The notes below the pieces were generated by a model. It was given only the letters and a program-made list of their open reading frames with translations, searched no databases and was not told the DNA's origin. Both the position numbers and the translations under genes were made by a program. This document shows, piece after piece, positions 51,178 to 59,036 of a stretch of DNA of 64,000 nt (its first letter is position 1; every line of letters starts with the position of its first letter). The DNA comes from G963691835 sp963691835. Lineage in GTDB: Bacteria > Pseudomonadota > Alphaproteobacteria > Thalassobaculales > Thalassobaculaceae. Location: the NCBI GenBank assembly GCA_963691835.1, contig OY829383.1, positions 2,604,001 to 2,668,000 of the forward strand, in the 5' to 3' direction.

Positions 51178-52143
51178 CTACATCCAGCCCTTTTCCTTGT
51201 AGTACTTCACAGCACCCGGATGGAGCGGCGCGGAAAGGCCGTCCTTGATCATCTCGCCCTCTTTGAGGCGCGCGAACGCCGGATGCAGCTTCTTGAACGT
51301 GTCGAAGTTCTCGAAGACAGCGCTGACTACCGCGTAGGCAACGTCGTCAGAGGTCGCGGCGGAGGTCACGAACGTGGCCTTCGGGCCCCAGGACGGGACG
51401 TCATTCGGGTTGCCGGGATACATGCCACCCGGGATCGTCGCCGCCGCGTAGGCGGAGTTCTCGGACAGCAGCTTGTCGATGGACGGACCAGCAAGCGGAA
51501 CAAGCTTCACGTCGCACGAGGACGTGGCTTCCTGGCTGGAGCCGTTCGGAAGGCCGGCGGCCCAGATGGTGGCGTCGATCTTGCCGTCGCAAAGGGCGGC
51601 AGACTGCTCGGACGACTTGAGCTCAGCGGCGAGCGCGAAGTCGGACGGGGAAACGCCGGAGTACTTCAGCAGCGTCTCGGCCAGAACCCGCGTGCCCGAA
51701 CCCGGGTTCGCGATGTTGACCTTCTTGCCCTTCATGCTGGCGACGTCGGTGATGCCGCTGTCGGCACGCGCCATGACGTGCATCGGCTCCGGGTGAACGG
51801 AGAAGAGCGCCCGGAGGTCCGGATACGCGCCGTCCTTCTCGAACTTACCGGTACCGGACAGAGCTGCAGACTGAACGTCGGACTGCACGACGCCAAAGTC
51901 GAGTTCACCCTGGCGGATGGTCCGGGTGTTGTACACCGAGCCACCCGTCGACTCGACGGAGCAGCGGATGCCGTGAGACTTCCGGTCCTTGTTGACCAGA
52001 CGGCAGATGGCGCCGCCGGTCGGATAGTAGACACCGGTCACCCCGCCGGTGCCGATGGTGATGAACTGATCCGCGTATGCGGTTGGCGTGTAGGCAAGCC
52101 CCGCTGCGACCACGATACCCGCGATCCTCGGTAGATTGATCAT
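51178..52143 (-). CDS. TAXI-family TRAP solute-binding protein
   Basis: 321 residues. Sec signal peptide (INLPRIAGIVVAAGLAYTP, cleavage after AYA). Mature protein starts QFITIGTGGVTGVYYPTGGAICRLVNK, seen as ITIGTGGVTGVYYPTGGA, the TAXI (TRAP-associated extracytoplasmic immunogenic) signature; GKKVNIANPGSGTRVLAETLL is also typical. Related proteins bind glutamate or other dicarboxylates; the ligand here is unknown. First gene of the three-gene TRAP operon. Confidence 0.93.
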   Translation of the reverse strand: MINLPRIAGIVVAAGLAYTPTAYADQFITIGTGGVTGVYYPTGGAICRLVNKDRKSHGIRCSVESTGGSVYNTRTIRQGELDFGVVQSDVQSAALSGTGKFEKDGAYPDLRALFSVHPEPMHVMARADSGITDVASMKGKKVNIANPGSGTRVLAETLLKYSGVSPSDFALAAELKSSEQSAALCDGKIDATIWAAGLPNGSSQEATSSCDVKLVPLAGPSIDKLLSENSAYAAATIPGGMYPGNPNDVPSWGPKATFVTSAATSDDVAYAVVSAVFENFDTFKKLHPAFARLKEGEMIKDGLSAPLHPGAVKYYKEKGWM

Positions 52144-52383
52144 GTGACACTCCCAAGCTCGGAATTTGTCTTATCGACGGAACCCTTTGTTGCGACGTCT
52201 GTCCGTCGTCGGATTCCTGGCTATATCGTTAGGCGAACGCCTGATCGCGGTCATCAAGAATCTGCCATCGATTTGCGATTAGATCTTGAGACGCATCAAA
52301 ATAGCGGAGTGCTGAATGATTGCCGCTTCTGAAAGCTGCAGTTGCCCGGCAGATTGGACTGTACTGGCATCGGGTTTCGACCG

Positions 52384-53133
52384 ATGAACGCGTTGTCTGG
52401 CAAGGTTGCCTTGGTCACTGGCGCGGGCAAGAACATCGGCCGCGAGGTCGCCCTTGTCCTGGCCCGCGATGGCGCGTCGGTCGCGGTGAATGGACGATCG
52501 GACAAGGCCGCCGTCGACGCTGTCGTCGCGGAGATCATCGCTGAAGGCGGGAAAGCCGTCTCCGTCATGGGAGACGTCTCGAAAGAGGCCGATGTCCAAC
52601 GACTGGTCGATGAAGCCTGCGAGGCGTTTGGCGGACTTGACGTGGTTGTCAGCAATGCCGGTCTGCGGCGGCAGACGCCTCTTCTGGACATGTCTTATGA
52701 CGAGTGGCGTGAGATCCTGTCCGTTGCTCTGGATGGTGCCTTTCTTTTGTCACGCGCGACGGTGCCGTCGATGATGGCGCGCGGCGGTGGGGCCTTCATC
52801 GGCATCTCCGGCATCTCCCACCAGATCGGCACGCTCAACCGGTGCCACGTTTCAGCGTCGAAAGCAGGATTGGAGGGGCTGATGCGCTCGCTCGCCATGG
52901 AGATGGCGCCCCACAACATCACCTTCAATTGCGTGGCGCCGGGGGCGACCGATACTGTCCGAGGGGCATCAGCCGGGCCGATGCCGGGCATTGGCCGGGA
53001 CGCCAACATTCCCCTCGGCCGCAAGGCAACGGTGGGTGAGATCGCCGCGATGGTTCGTCATCTCGCCAGCCTGGACGGGCGCTACATCACCGGTCAAACC
53101 ATCCATGTCAACGGCGGCCTGTTCCTTCATTGA
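52384..53133 (+). CDS. SDR-family protein lacking the catalytic tyrosine
   Basis: 249 residues from the ATG at 52384. Cofactor loop TGAGKNIGRE, SNAG (normally NNAG), Ser-region ISGISHQ and a normal C-terminus (PLGRKATVGEIAAMV, GQTIHVNGGLF). The active-site motif YxASK reads VSASK (codon GTT at the Tyr position), while the Lys remains. Standard SDR redox chemistry is therefore doubtful; the protein may bind NAD(P)(H) for another role, or use another residue. It lies between the divergent TAXI gene and the peptide-type SBP gene; it could share regulation with either. Confidence 0.82.
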   Translation: MNALSGKVALVTGAGKNIGREVALVLARDGASVAVNGRSDKAAVDAVVAEIIAEGGKAVSVMGDVSKEADVQRLVDEACEAFGGLDVVVSNAGLRRQTPLLDMSYDEWREILSVALDGAFLLSRATVPSMMARGGGAFIGISGISHQIGTLNRCHVSASKAGLEGLMRSLAMEMAPHNITFNCVAPGATDTVRGASAGPMPGIGRDANIPLGRKATVGEIAAMVRHLASLDGRYITGQTIHVNGGLFLH

Positions 53134-53462
53134 CCGTCCTTTCGTACATGTTTTTGCAGTGGGCGTTAACGGATGCTCGCGGTTTCCACGAGCCTTCGTC
53201 TCTCAGAAACAGGGGGCGGAGACGCGAATTTAAGCAAAGACTTGCGTGATTGTTCATCTGCCGCTCATTGCGTGGGCAAGTCGCGTGTGTTTGCCTCGAA
53301 ATTGACTGTGTATTAACGAATTCCGGTTGACCGTGCCCGTCGACACCCGGCTATGCTGCGCGCGGCGAAGGGCGACACACCTGTCGCCTCGATGCCGACC
53401 ACAACCGACCGGGGGAAGCGACCGAAGACGTCGCGGGCTCCGCTCGGACAGGAGGCTTCACC

Positions 53463-55061
53463 ATGACAACTCTCATGAAAAAACTGTATCGGGCCGCAGC
53501 CGCTCTGGCTGTTGCGGTGCCGGTCGCACTCGGCGGCAGCATCGGGGATGCCGCCGCGGAGAAGGTTCTGCGGATCGTGCCGCATGCCGATTTGAAGAAC
53601 CTCGATCCAATCTGGACAACGGCTTACATCACGCGCAACCACGGCTACATGGTGTTCGACACCCTGTTCGCCGCGAACGAGGCGCTGGAGGTACAGCCGC
53701 AGATGGTCGACACCTACACGGTGAGCGACGATGGCTTGACCTATACCTTCACCCTTCGGGATGGATTGAAATGGCATGACGGCGCACCCGTCACCGCCGA
53801 GGACTGCATCGCGTCGATTGAGCGGTGGGGTAAGCGCGACGGCATGGGCCAGAAGCTCATGGACTTCACGGCCGAGATGAAGGCCATCGACGACAAGACC
53901 TTCCAGATGGTTCTGAAGGAGCCCTACGGCCTCGTCATCGAGAGCCTTGGCAAGATCAGCTCCAACGTGCCGTTCATGATGCCGAAGCGGCTCGCCGAGA
54001 CGGACGCGTTCGAGCAGGTCAGCGAGATCATCGGCTCCGGCCCCTTCAAGTTCGCGAAGGACGAGTGGGTTCCGGGCGCGAAGGTCGTCTACGTGAAAAA
54101 TGAGGACTACGTTCCGCGGAGCGAGCCCGCCAGCGGTGCTGCCGGTGGCAAGGTCGTCCACGTGGACCGGGTCGAGTGGATCTACATCCCTGACCCCGCC
54201 ACCGCGATGAACGCGCTGCAAAACGGTGAGGTGGACCTTTGGGAAACCCCGGCGCCGGATATGCTGCCGCTCCTGTCGTCCAACCCGGACATCAAGACAG
54301 CGGTGATCGATCCGCTCGGTACGCAAGGATGGCTCCGTCCGAACCACCTGCATCCGCCGTTCGACAACCCGAAGGCGCGTCAGGCGCTTCTGTGGGCCGT
54401 CAATCAGACGGAGTACCTGCAGGCGATCATCGGTGACCCGTCGCTCTACAAGGCATGCCCGGCCTACTTCATCTGCGGCACGCCGAACGAGACCGACATC
54501 GGTACCGAAGCGCTTGCGGCGGTCGACCTGGAGAAGGCGAAGGCCCTGCTGAAAGAGGCCGGCTACAACGGTGAGAAGATCATCCTCATGCAGCCGACCG
54601 ACATCCCGGTTCTGAACGGTGCCTCGCTGGTGACCGCGCAGATGCTGCGGGCCATCGGCATGGACGTGGAAGTGCAGGCGATGGACTGGTCCACCCTGAC
54701 CTCCCGCCGGGCCGAAAAGAAGGCCCCGGCGGATGGTGGCTGGAACGTGTTCCACACCTACTCCACGGGTGCTGACGTGCAGTCGCCGATCGCCAACATC
54801 GGCATCTCCGGTGGCGGTGTTGAGCGGGCCTGGTTCGGCTGGCCGACAGACGCCAAAACCGAGGAACTTCGCGACGCCTATAGCCGCGAAGCCGATCCGG
54901 CGAAGAAGAAAGCCATCATCGACGAGCTGCAGTCGCAGTTGTTCGAGGTGGTTCCGTACGTGAACTACGGCCAGTGGTTCCAGCCCGTCGTCTGGCGGTC
55001 GAACCTGGACGGCGTGCTGATCTCGCCCGTGCCGTTCTTCTGGAACATCACCAAGGGCTAA
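53463..55061 (+). CDS. Family 5 extracellular solute-binding protein (peptide/nickel ABC type)
   Basis: 532 residues with GGAGG upstream. Signal peptide (MTTLMKKLYRAAAALAVAVP, cleavage after DAAA). SBP_bac_5 features: DLKNLDPIWTTAYITRNHGY, PQMVDTYTVSDDGLTYTFTL, LRDGLKWHDGAPVTAEDC. The family binds oligopeptides, opines, glycosides, nickel or other solutes; the ligand cannot be named. The gene-free stretch 53134-53462 (329 bp) shows the ribosome site at 53451 and an AT-rich patch near 53300, but no promoter I can name. A hairpin follows the gene before two permease genes. Confidence 0.92.
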   Translation: MTTLMKKLYRAAAALAVAVPVALGGSIGDAAAEKVLRIVPHADLKNLDPIWTTAYITRNHGYMVFDTLFAANEALEVQPQMVDTYTVSDDGLTYTFTLRDGLKWHDGAPVTAEDCIASIERWGKRDGMGQKLMDFTAEMKAIDDKTFQMVLKEPYGLVIESLGKISSNVPFMMPKRLAETDAFEQVSEIIGSGPFKFAKDEWVPGAKVVYVKNEDYVPRSEPASGAAGGKVVHVDRVEWIYIPDPATAMNALQNGEVDLWETPAPDMLPLLSSNPDIKTAVIDPLGTQGWLRPNHLHPPFDNPKARQALLWAVNQTEYLQAIIGDPSLYKACPAYFICGTPNETDIGTEALAAVDLEKAKALLKEAGYNGEKIILMQPTDIPVLNGASLVTAQMLRAIGMDVEVQAMDWSTLTSRRAEKKAPADGGWNVFHTYSTGADVQSPIANIGISGGGVERAWFGWPTDAKTEELRDAYSREADPAKKKAIIDELQSQLFEVVPYVNYGQWFQPVVWRSNLDGVLISPVPFFWNITKG

Positions 55062-55070
55062 CGCCCGCGC

Positions 55071-55104
55071 GGACGCGGGGGACCCTGCCGGTCTCCCCGC
55101 GTCC
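55071..55104 (+). terminator. Intercistronic hairpin between SBP and permease genes
   Basis: A 10-bp stem (GGACGCGGGG / CCCCGCGTCC) with a 14-nt loop starts 9 bp after the SBP stop and is followed by TCTCTTTTCT. It probably causes partial termination so that binding protein exceeds permease. Confidence 0.65.
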
Positions 55105-55154
55105 CGCACCTCTCTTTTCTACAGGATAGCGGGCGCACCAAGGGGCGGTTCGAC

Positions 55155-56096
55155 ATGTACGTCTACATCGCGCGACGCGCGCTCTCGACCATTCCGGTGA
55201 TGCTCGTCGTCGCCCTCGTGGTCTTTTTGCTTCTGCACCTGACACCCGGCGATCCGGCGGCTGTGATTGCGGGCGACTATGCCCGGCCGGAGGATATCGC
55301 ACGCATTCGGGCCCAGCTCGGCCTGGACCGTCCGCTTCATATTCAGTTCATCACCTGGCTTGGTGCGGTGCTGAGTGGGGATCTCGGGATCTCGATCTTC
55401 TCAAACCTGCCAGTCAGCACGCTGATCGCCCAGCGGCTTGAGCCGACGATCGCCCTGTCGATCTCGACCATCGTTCTGTCCTGCCTGATCGCTGTGCCGA
55501 TGGGCGTGGCCGCCGCCTGGCGGGTGGGCAGCGCTGTCGACACTTCGATCATGATCTTTGCGGTTCTCGGCTTTTCCGTCCCCGTATTCGTCATTGCTTA
55601 CTGCCTGATGTGGGTCTTCTCCCTCCAGCTCGGCTGGTTCCCCGTTCAGGGCTACAAACCGATTGGTGATGGGTTCTTGCCCTTCCTCCGGTCGATCGCT
55701 CTGCCGACCATTGCGCTGAGCGTGGTCTATGTGGCGCTGATCGCCAGGATCAGTCGCGCCAGCATGCTGGAGGTCCTGAACGAGGACTACATCCGCACCG
55801 CCCGCGCCAAAGGCCAGATCGAGCGGAGCGTGATGATGAGCCATGCGCTCAAGAACGCGTCGATCCCCATCATCACGATCATCGGCATCGGCATCGCTCT
55901 CCTGATCGGCGGTGTTGTGGTCACGGAAAGCGTGTTCAACATCCCAGGGCTCGGCCGGCTGACCATCGATGCGGTTCTCCGGCGCGACTACCCCATTATC
56001 CAGGGCGTGATCCTGGTGTTCTCGGCGGCGTACGTGATCGTCAATCTCCTGATCGACATCGCCTACTCCTTCCTCGATCCACGCATCCGGTATTGA
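55155..56096 (+). CDS. ABC transporter permease, DppB/OppB-like
   Basis: 313 residues, about six transmembrane helices. N-terminus MYVYIARRALSTIPVMLVV and the block HLTPGDPAAVIAGDYARPEDIARIRAQLGLDRPL, seen as LTPGDPAAVIAGD, are DppB hallmarks; the EAA loop reads EDYIRTARAKGQIERSVMMSHALKN, seen as DYIRTARAKG. It forms one half of the membrane channel for the preceding binding protein. Confidence 0.92.
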   Translation: MYVYIARRALSTIPVMLVVALVVFLLLHLTPGDPAAVIAGDYARPEDIARIRAQLGLDRPLHIQFITWLGAVLSGDLGISIFSNLPVSTLIAQRLEPTIALSISTIVLSCLIAVPMGVAAAWRVGSAVDTSIMIFAVLGFSVPVFVIAYCLMWVFSLQLGWFPVQGYKPIGDGFLPFLRSIALPTIALSVVYVALIARISRASMLEVLNEDYIRTARAKGQIERSVMMSHALKNASIPIITIIGIGIALLIGGVVVTESVFNIPGLGRLTIDAVLRRDYPIIQGVILVFSAAYVIVNLLIDIAYSFLDPRIRY

Positions 56097-56104
56097 GGGG
56101 CGAC

Positions 56105-57004
56105 ATGGCAACGACAACGAACGACCGCTCCATTTCCGATCCCATTGACCTGCCCGAGCGGCCCGGGTTCTGGACGCTGTTCAGAAAGTATTGTCGCCGT
56201 CACCCCACCGTTCCCATCGGCGGGGCGGTCCTGTTGACGATGATGGTCGTTTCCCTGCTCGGCCCGCTTTTCACCGCCGATCCCTTGGCGCTCAACCCGA
56301 TCAACCGGTTGAAGCCCCCCGGGGATGCCGGAACGTTCGGAACCGACATGTACGGCCGGGATGTCTTCGCGAGGACATTGGCAGGTGGACGGATCTCGCT
56401 GACGGTCGGCTTGTTCGTGGCCCTGATCGCCACGGCAATCGGTCTCGCGGTCGGTATTCTCGCGGGATACATCCGCTGGATGGATGCCCTGGTCATGCGG
56501 GTCATGGACGGCCTGATGGCCATCCCGGGCGTGTTGTTGGCCATCGCGCTGATCTCGCTGACCGGCGCGTCGATCTCGAACGTGATCATCGCGATCACCA
56601 TTCCTGAAGTCCCACGGGTGGTGCGCCTGGTCCGGGCCGTCGTGCTGTCGATCCGGGAGCAGCCTTATATCCAGTCCGCCATCTCCATCGGCATGCCGCT
56701 GCCCCGGATTCTGTTCCTGCACGTGATGCCGAACACGCTGGCGCCGCTGATCGTTCAGGCCACCTACATCTGCGCCTCCGCGGTCGTGGTTGAGGCGATC
56801 CTGAGCTTCTTGGGTGCCGGAACGCCGCCGGAGATCCCTAGCTGGGGCAACATGATGGCGGAAGGCCGGACCTATTTTCAGATCACGCCTTGGGTGATCC
56901 TGTTCCCGGGTCTGTTCCTCTCGGTCACCGTGTTGGCGGTGAACATGCTCGGGGACGGGTTGCGCGACTCATTGGACCCGCGTGTCGCCCGCCGCATGCG
57001 CTAA
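56105..57004 (+). CDS. ABC transporter permease, DppC/OppC-like
   Basis: 299 residues from the ATG at 56105, with GAGGGGCG upstream and 8 bp from the dppB-like stop. N-terminal OppC segment (LFRKYCRRHPTVPIGGAVL), FGTDMYGRDVFARTLAGGRISL and the EAA loop with SIGMPLPRILFLHVMPN. It pairs with the upstream permease. No DppD/DppF ATPase gene follows; the next genes are a carbamoylase and an epimerase, so ATPases must come from elsewhere. Confidence 0.92.
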   Translation: MATTTNDRSISDPIDLPERPGFWTLFRKYCRRHPTVPIGGAVLLTMMVVSLLGPLFTADPLALNPINRLKPPGDAGTFGTDMYGRDVFARTLAGGRISLTVGLFVALIATAIGLAVGILAGYIRWMDALVMRVMDGLMAIPGVLLAIALISLTGASISNVIIAITIPEVPRVVRLVRAVVLSIREQPYIQSAISIGMPLPRILFLHVMPNTLAPLIVQATYICASAVVVEAILSFLGAGTPPEIPSWGNMMAEGRTYFQITPWVILFPGLFLSVTVLAVNMLGDGLRDSLDPRVARRMR

Positions 57005-57034
57005 TCCCCAAGGGGACGCCGAAGGGAGGTTTTC

Positions 57035-57988
57035 ATGAGCCGCATCGTCACCGTTGGTGCTGCACAAATGGGGCCCATCGCCAAGGAGGAGACCCGCGCC
57101 CAGGTGGTTGAACGCCTGATCGCCCACCTTCGGGAGGGGCACCGGCGCGGCTGTGATCTGGTCGTGTTCCCGGAGCTCACGCTGACCACCTTCTTTCCCC
57201 GCTGGTACACCGAAGATCAGGCTGAGATCGACAAGTGGTTCGAGCGGGAGATGCCCGGACCCGACACGCAACCGCTTTTCGACGAAGCCAAACGGCTGGG
57301 GCTTGCCTTCAAGCTCGGCTACGCGGAACTGATTGAGGAGGAGGGGCGGCCCCGCCATTTCAACACCGCGATCTTGGTCGACAAGGAAGGGGCCGTGGTC
57401 GGCAAGTACCGGAAGATCCATCTCCCCGGTCACGCGGAGAATGAGCCCTGGCGTCTCTTCCAGCATCTGGAGAAGCGTTACTTCGAGACTGGTAATCTCG
57501 GGTTCCGGACCTTCGATACGTTGGGCGGCCGTTTCGGCATGTGCATCTGCAACGACCGTCGCTGGCCGGAGACCTACCGGGTCATGGGACTCCAGGGGGT
57601 CGAGATGATCCTGCTGGGCTACAACACTCCGGTCCACAACCCGCCGGCCCCTGAGCACGACGCGCTCGGCTGGCATCACAACAAGCTGGTGATGCAGTCC
57701 GGCGCCTATCAGAACGCCACCTGGGTGGTGGGCGTCGCCAAGTGCGGCCCCGAAGAGGGCGTGCCAATGATCGGAGGCTCCCAGATCATCGGCCCCTCCG
57801 GTGTCACGGTCGCGGAAGCACAGACCGAGCGGGACGAGCTGATCACAGCAGCCTGCGATCTTGACGAGTGCACGTCCTACAAAACCAGCGTCTTCGACTT
57901 CGCCCGCCACCGGGAGCCCCATACATACGGACTCATCACCGGCACCAAAGGCGTCGTGTCGCCTGACGACGCGGCGGCGTATCTTTAG
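57035..57988 (+). CDS. N-carbamoyl-D-amino-acid hydrolase-like (nitrilase superfamily)
   Basis: 317 residues. The Glu-Lys-Cys triad is visible: E in VVFPELTLTTFFPRW, K in GKYRKIHLPGH, C in FGMCICNDRRWPETYRVMG. The segments around it, including NTPVHNPPAPEHD and MQSGAYQN, closely follow Agrobacterium-type D-carbamoylase. It would convert N-carbamoyl-D-amino acids to D-amino acid, CO2 and ammonia, the second step of hydantoin breakdown. No hydantoinase gene is in the window. It is 30 bp downstream of the permease gene in the same direction. Confidence 0.87.
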   Translation: MSRIVTVGAAQMGPIAKEETRAQVVERLIAHLREGHRRGCDLVVFPELTLTTFFPRWYTEDQAEIDKWFEREMPGPDTQPLFDEAKRLGLAFKLGYAELIEEEGRPRHFNTAILVDKEGAVVGKYRKIHLPGHAENEPWRLFQHLEKRYFETGNLGFRTFDTLGGRFGMCICNDRRWPETYRVMGLQGVEMILLGYNTPVHNPPAPEHDALGWHHNKLVMQSGAYQNATWVVGVAKCGPEEGVPMIGGSQIIGPSGVTVAEAQTERDELITAACDLDECTSYKTSVFDFARHREPHTYGLITGTKGVVSPDDAAAYL

Positions 57989-58014
57989 CTCTCGTATCCG
58001 AGGAGAGCTTTGAC

Positions 58015-58971
58015 ATGACCAGCAAATCCATTCTCATCACCGGGGGCAGCGGGTTGCTGGGGCGGTTTGTGACCCAGGGGGCGATGGCATTGTCCGACGT
58101 CCGGGTACTGGATCTCATCCCGCCGGTTCAGGACGTTCCCTTCTATGAGGCCGACATTCGGGATGCGGCGGCTGTCAGGGCGGCGATGGAGGGGATTGAT
58201 ACCGTCATTCATCTCGCGGCGTATGACGACGGAAACGCCCCGGCGGAGCGGGACTACATGACGACCAACCTTGTCGGTGCCTGGACCGTTTTCGAGGCGG
58301 CGGTGGAGGCGGGGGTCAACCGTGTCGTCTCCGCGTCCAGCACCGCGGCGGTCGGCTTGGGGGCTGACATGCCGCCGGACCGGTTGCCGGTCGATGAACG
58401 TCACAGGTTGAAGCCGAGGCGGGGCTATGATCTTTCCAAAGAGGCGATCGAGGGTCTTTTGCGCGGCTTCGTCCGGCGCGGGGCTTTCAGCGGCGTCTCG
58501 CTCCGTCCAACCCTGATTGTCCGGCCCGAGAAGGTTCGCCAGATCCTGACGGAGTTGGCGATCCGGCGGGCTGAGAACGGACCGATTGAGGGGGAAGACC
58601 CTGGCGTTAGCGGTGAGGGCCCCCGTTATGGCGGCCTGCCGGCATTCCGTGCCTGGGTATCGTCGCGCGATTGTGCGGCCGCATTCGTCGCCGCCGCTAC
58701 GTCGGACACGCCGGGATACAGCGCCGCTTTCGTGGCCGCGGACGATACGTTGGGCGGTGTTCCGCTTCTGCCGCATGTCAGCCGGGTCATCGGCTATGTG
58801 CCGGAGGTGTGGGACAAGGCCCGGTTCGACCAAACCCCGACGGCCAGCCCTATCGACAACAGGATGGCAAAACAGCTTTTCGGCTGGGCGCCCCGGGATC
58901 GATGGCTGGATATGGTGCGTCTTGTCCAGTCGAACGCCGAGACGTTTGAGGCTTGGGTCGAGGCCGACTGA
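58015..58971 (+). CDS. NAD-dependent epimerase/dehydratase family protein
   Basis: 318 residues. Extended SDR: GGSGLLGRFV nucleotide loop at the N-terminus, VIHLAAYDD, and the catalytic YDLSK preceded by SASSTAAVG. Similar in type to uronate dehydrogenases and UDP-sugar epimerases. The substrate is unknown; co-direction and 26-bp spacing with the carbamoylase suggest a common catabolic transcript with the SBP and permeases. Confidence 0.85.
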   Translation: MTSKSILITGGSGLLGRFVTQGAMALSDVRVLDLIPPVQDVPFYEADIRDAAAVRAAMEGIDTVIHLAAYDDGNAPAERDYMTTNLVGAWTVFEAAVEAGVNRVVSASSTAAVGLGADMPPDRLPVDERHRLKPRRGYDLSKEAIEGLLRGFVRRGAFSGVSLRPTLIVRPEKVRQILTELAIRRAENGPIEGEDPGVSGEGPRYGGLPAFRAWVSSRDCAAAFVAAATSDTPGYSAAFVAADDTLGGVPLLPHVSRVIGYVPEVWDKARFDQTPTASPIDNRMAKQLFGWAPRDRWLDMVRLVQSNAETFEAWVEAD

Positions 58972-58997
58972 CGATCGACAGTTTTAGGGACCTGCCG

Positions 58998-59024
58998 GGA
59001 GAGCGTCCGGGCCGAACGCTCTCC
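58998..59024. terminator. Bidirectional terminator hairpin
   Basis: A 9-bp stem GGAGAGCGT / ACGCTCTCC with a 9-nt loop lies between the convergent epimerase and pheT genes. There is no clear T-run, so termination may be helped by Rho, but position supports a shared stop signal. Confidence 0.55.
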
Positions 59025-59036
59025 TCATCCGGATGG

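Noticed and set aside
53313..55109. 598-codon open frame on the minus strand
   Set aside because: Antisense to the clear SBP gene with signal peptide and ribosome site; composition typical of a shadow.
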